Shown here: positions 45,962-46,765 of the stretch, one piece after another
Layout: every line of letters starts with the position of its first letter
Numbering within the stretch: position 1 is the first letter of the stretch
Source: WYZ-LMO6 sp964509845
GTDB lineage: Archaea > Hadarchaeota > Hadarchaeia > Hadarchaeales > WYZ-LMO6
Length of the DNA: 46,765 nt
Direction: 5' to 3'
Assembly: GCA_964509845.1 (NCBI GenBank)
Contig: CAZDZG010000002.1
Coordinates: 1-46,765 of the forward strand
The notes under the pieces: model-generated
What the model saw: only the letters and a program-made list of their open reading frames with translations
The model's database searches: none
What the model was told of the DNA's origin: nothing
Position numbers and translations under genes: made by a program

Positions 45962-46765
45962 TCACTCCAGCATGAGGGAGGCGGCCTCCTCCACGGTGGA
46001 GACCTCCACCACCTGCAGGTTCCAGCCCTTCCTCTTGGCGTACTCGTTCAGGTCTACGAGCTCCGGGCGGTAGGTGATCCACCTGAAGCCGGGGAAGGGT
46101 TCCCAGACCACCTCCTTGTAAACCGTGATCACCCCCTGCCCCTTCGGCACCAGGAGGTGGTTGATCCCCCGCTCGGCAGCGGCCTGGGCCTTGTAGAGGA
46201 TCCCTCCCACCTGCCCTATCCTTCCCCCCTCCTCCACCGTCCCGGTGATGGCATAGCCCTCCTTTATCCTCCGGTTCTCCAAGGAGGCCAGCACGGCCAG
46301 GGCGGTGGCGGCCCCAGCGCTGGGCCCATCGATGGCCTCCACCCTGATCTTCTCCCCCGGACCGGCCACCAGGAAGAACACGTCGCACCCCTTGAGGCCC
46401 ACCCCGTCCTCATCCAGCGGGTATCCCGCCAGCCTGGCGGCCACCTCCACCGCCCTCCTGTCCGAGTCCTGGAAATCGAAGCCCACCAGCATGGGATCCA
46501 CGCCCACGTAGATGTAACCCTCCCCTGGCTGCACCCTGCAGGCCAGCGTGCACACCACCCCCACGGGCTCCCTTCCGGAGCTGACGGCCAGCACGGGGAT
46601 GGAGGCCCCCCGGGCGTTCTCCAGCCACCTCTCCAGCATGGCGGGGGTGAAGCCCCCCTCTGGGGAGGGTGAGGGGGAGAGGGACAGGAGGTGGTAGGAG
46701 AAGGCCCCGCAGAGGATCCCCAGCAGGAAGACCCCGATGAGCTCAAGGGGGGACCGGGAACGCTT
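45962..46765 (-). CDS. Membrane-anchored S16 (Lon-type) serine peptidase, 5' end beyond window
   Basis: The frame stays open to the window edge, so the start lies outside. The N-terminal part visible has a basic stretch and a membrane segment (LELIGVFLLGILCGAF, near 46690-46740), then a Ser/Pro linker. A Lon-type peptidase domain follows, with the catalytic Ser in EAIDGPSAG and Lys in GGILYKAQAA, about 45 residues apart as in the S16 family. No AAA domain is visible in this part. It is probably an ATP-independent, membrane-tethered S16 peptidase. An ATG at 46639 would remove the anchor. Confidence 0.85.
   Translation of the reverse strand, partial: KRSRSPLELIGVFLLGILCGAFSYHLLSLSPSPSPEGGFTPAMLERWLENARGASIPVLAVSSGREPVGVVCTLACRVQPGEGYIYVGVDPMLVGFDFQDSDRRAVEVAARLAGYPLDEDGVGLKGCDVFFLVAGPGEKIRVEAIDGPSAGAATALAVLASLENRRIKEGYAITGTVEEGGRIGQVGGILYKAQAAAERGINHLLVPKGQGVITVYKEVVWEPFPGFRWITYRPELVDLNEYAKRKGWNLQVVEVSTVEEAASLMLE

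Noticed and set aside
1..46765. CRISPR arrays, insertion sequences, integrases or phage genes
   Set aside because: No regularly spaced repeats, transposase, recombinase or phage motifs are visible; the only long exact repeat is the 55-nt contig overlap.

Overview
The window is archaeal chromosome, visibly GC-rich, with purine-loaded coding strands and much AGG arginine and GAG glutamate codon use. The archaeal markers are a TFIIB, the tRNA-Ile2 agmatidine synthase TiaS, a geranylgeranyl-reductase-type flavoprotein, an archaeal thiolase with its DUF35 partner, a tRNA-Trp whose intron carries box C/D guide elements, and TATA boxes about 25 nt ahead of start codons (leaderless transcription). 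The organism encodes, or descends from one that encodes, a methyl- or alkyl-coenzyme M reductase: McrC, McrD, component A2 (AtwA) and methanogenesis marker proteins 3, 5, 6, 7, 8, 15 and 17 are all here. The reductase subunits mcrA, mcrB and mcrG are not. The surrounding acyl-CoA, Etf and heterodisulfide-reductase-like genes suggest an MCR lineage that handles multicarbon acyl or alkyl compounds, as proposed for Hadarchaeota, some Archaeoglobi and Syntrophoarchaeia. The taxon is inference.

Layout. 1-9 kb: mainly housekeeping genes (AAA ATPase, PHP hydrolase, AMMECR1, Mut7-C, GGR-like flavoprotein overlapping a TFB, DUF429, tiaS, argS). 9.1-12.1 kb: a small orphan, then atwA translationally coupled to a QueG-like 4Fe-4S protein and followed by a zinc-ribbon protein. 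12.1-20 kb: an HdrD-like iron-sulfur protein diverges from an unknown protein, a GlcD-type FAD oxidase and a two-subunit CoA-transferase; facing them is a tungsten aldehyde ferredoxin oxidoreductase with its ferredoxin. 20-33.2 kb: a second AtwA-like twin ABC ATPase diverges from a tightly overlapping gene string: radical SAM/B12 protein, mmp3, mmp6, mmp5, mmp15, mmp17, mmp7, mcrD, mcrC, mmp8, metallo-beta-lactamase, a frameshifted PLP gamma-family enzyme, and an ADP-forming acyl-CoA synthetase alpha chain. 33.2-35.8 kb: a second FAD oxidase plus HdrD pair. 36-42.4 kb: two HdrC-HdrB pairs flank thiolase and DUF35, followed by a second ADP-forming synthetase alpha chain. 42.4-44.1 kb: etfBA. 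44.1-46.8 kb: a gap-interrupted structured non-coding segment, intron-containing tRNA-Trp, a SecB-like protein, a small kinase-like protein, and a membrane-anchored S16 peptidase running off the window.

Working model. The mmp/mcr/atw genes mature and reductively activate the reductase. The CoA-transferase, the two ADP-forming synthetase chains, thiolase and AOR handle acyl and aldehyde intermediates. EtfAB, the two FAD-oxidase/HdrD pairs and the two HdrBC pairs probably carry the electrons. No HdrA, no acyl-CoA dehydrogenase and no synthetase beta chain lies in the window, so the circuit is incomplete here.

Quality notes. A 100-N gap (44469-44568) is flanked by an exact 55-nt duplication and is probably a scaffolding artefact. 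One gene (30657-31785) is frameshifted. A few genes (AMMECR1, the second synthetase alpha chain, the first HdrC-like gene) have no convincing canonical start where the family begins. Many long antisense reading frames are shadows of the GC-rich genes and are omitted.
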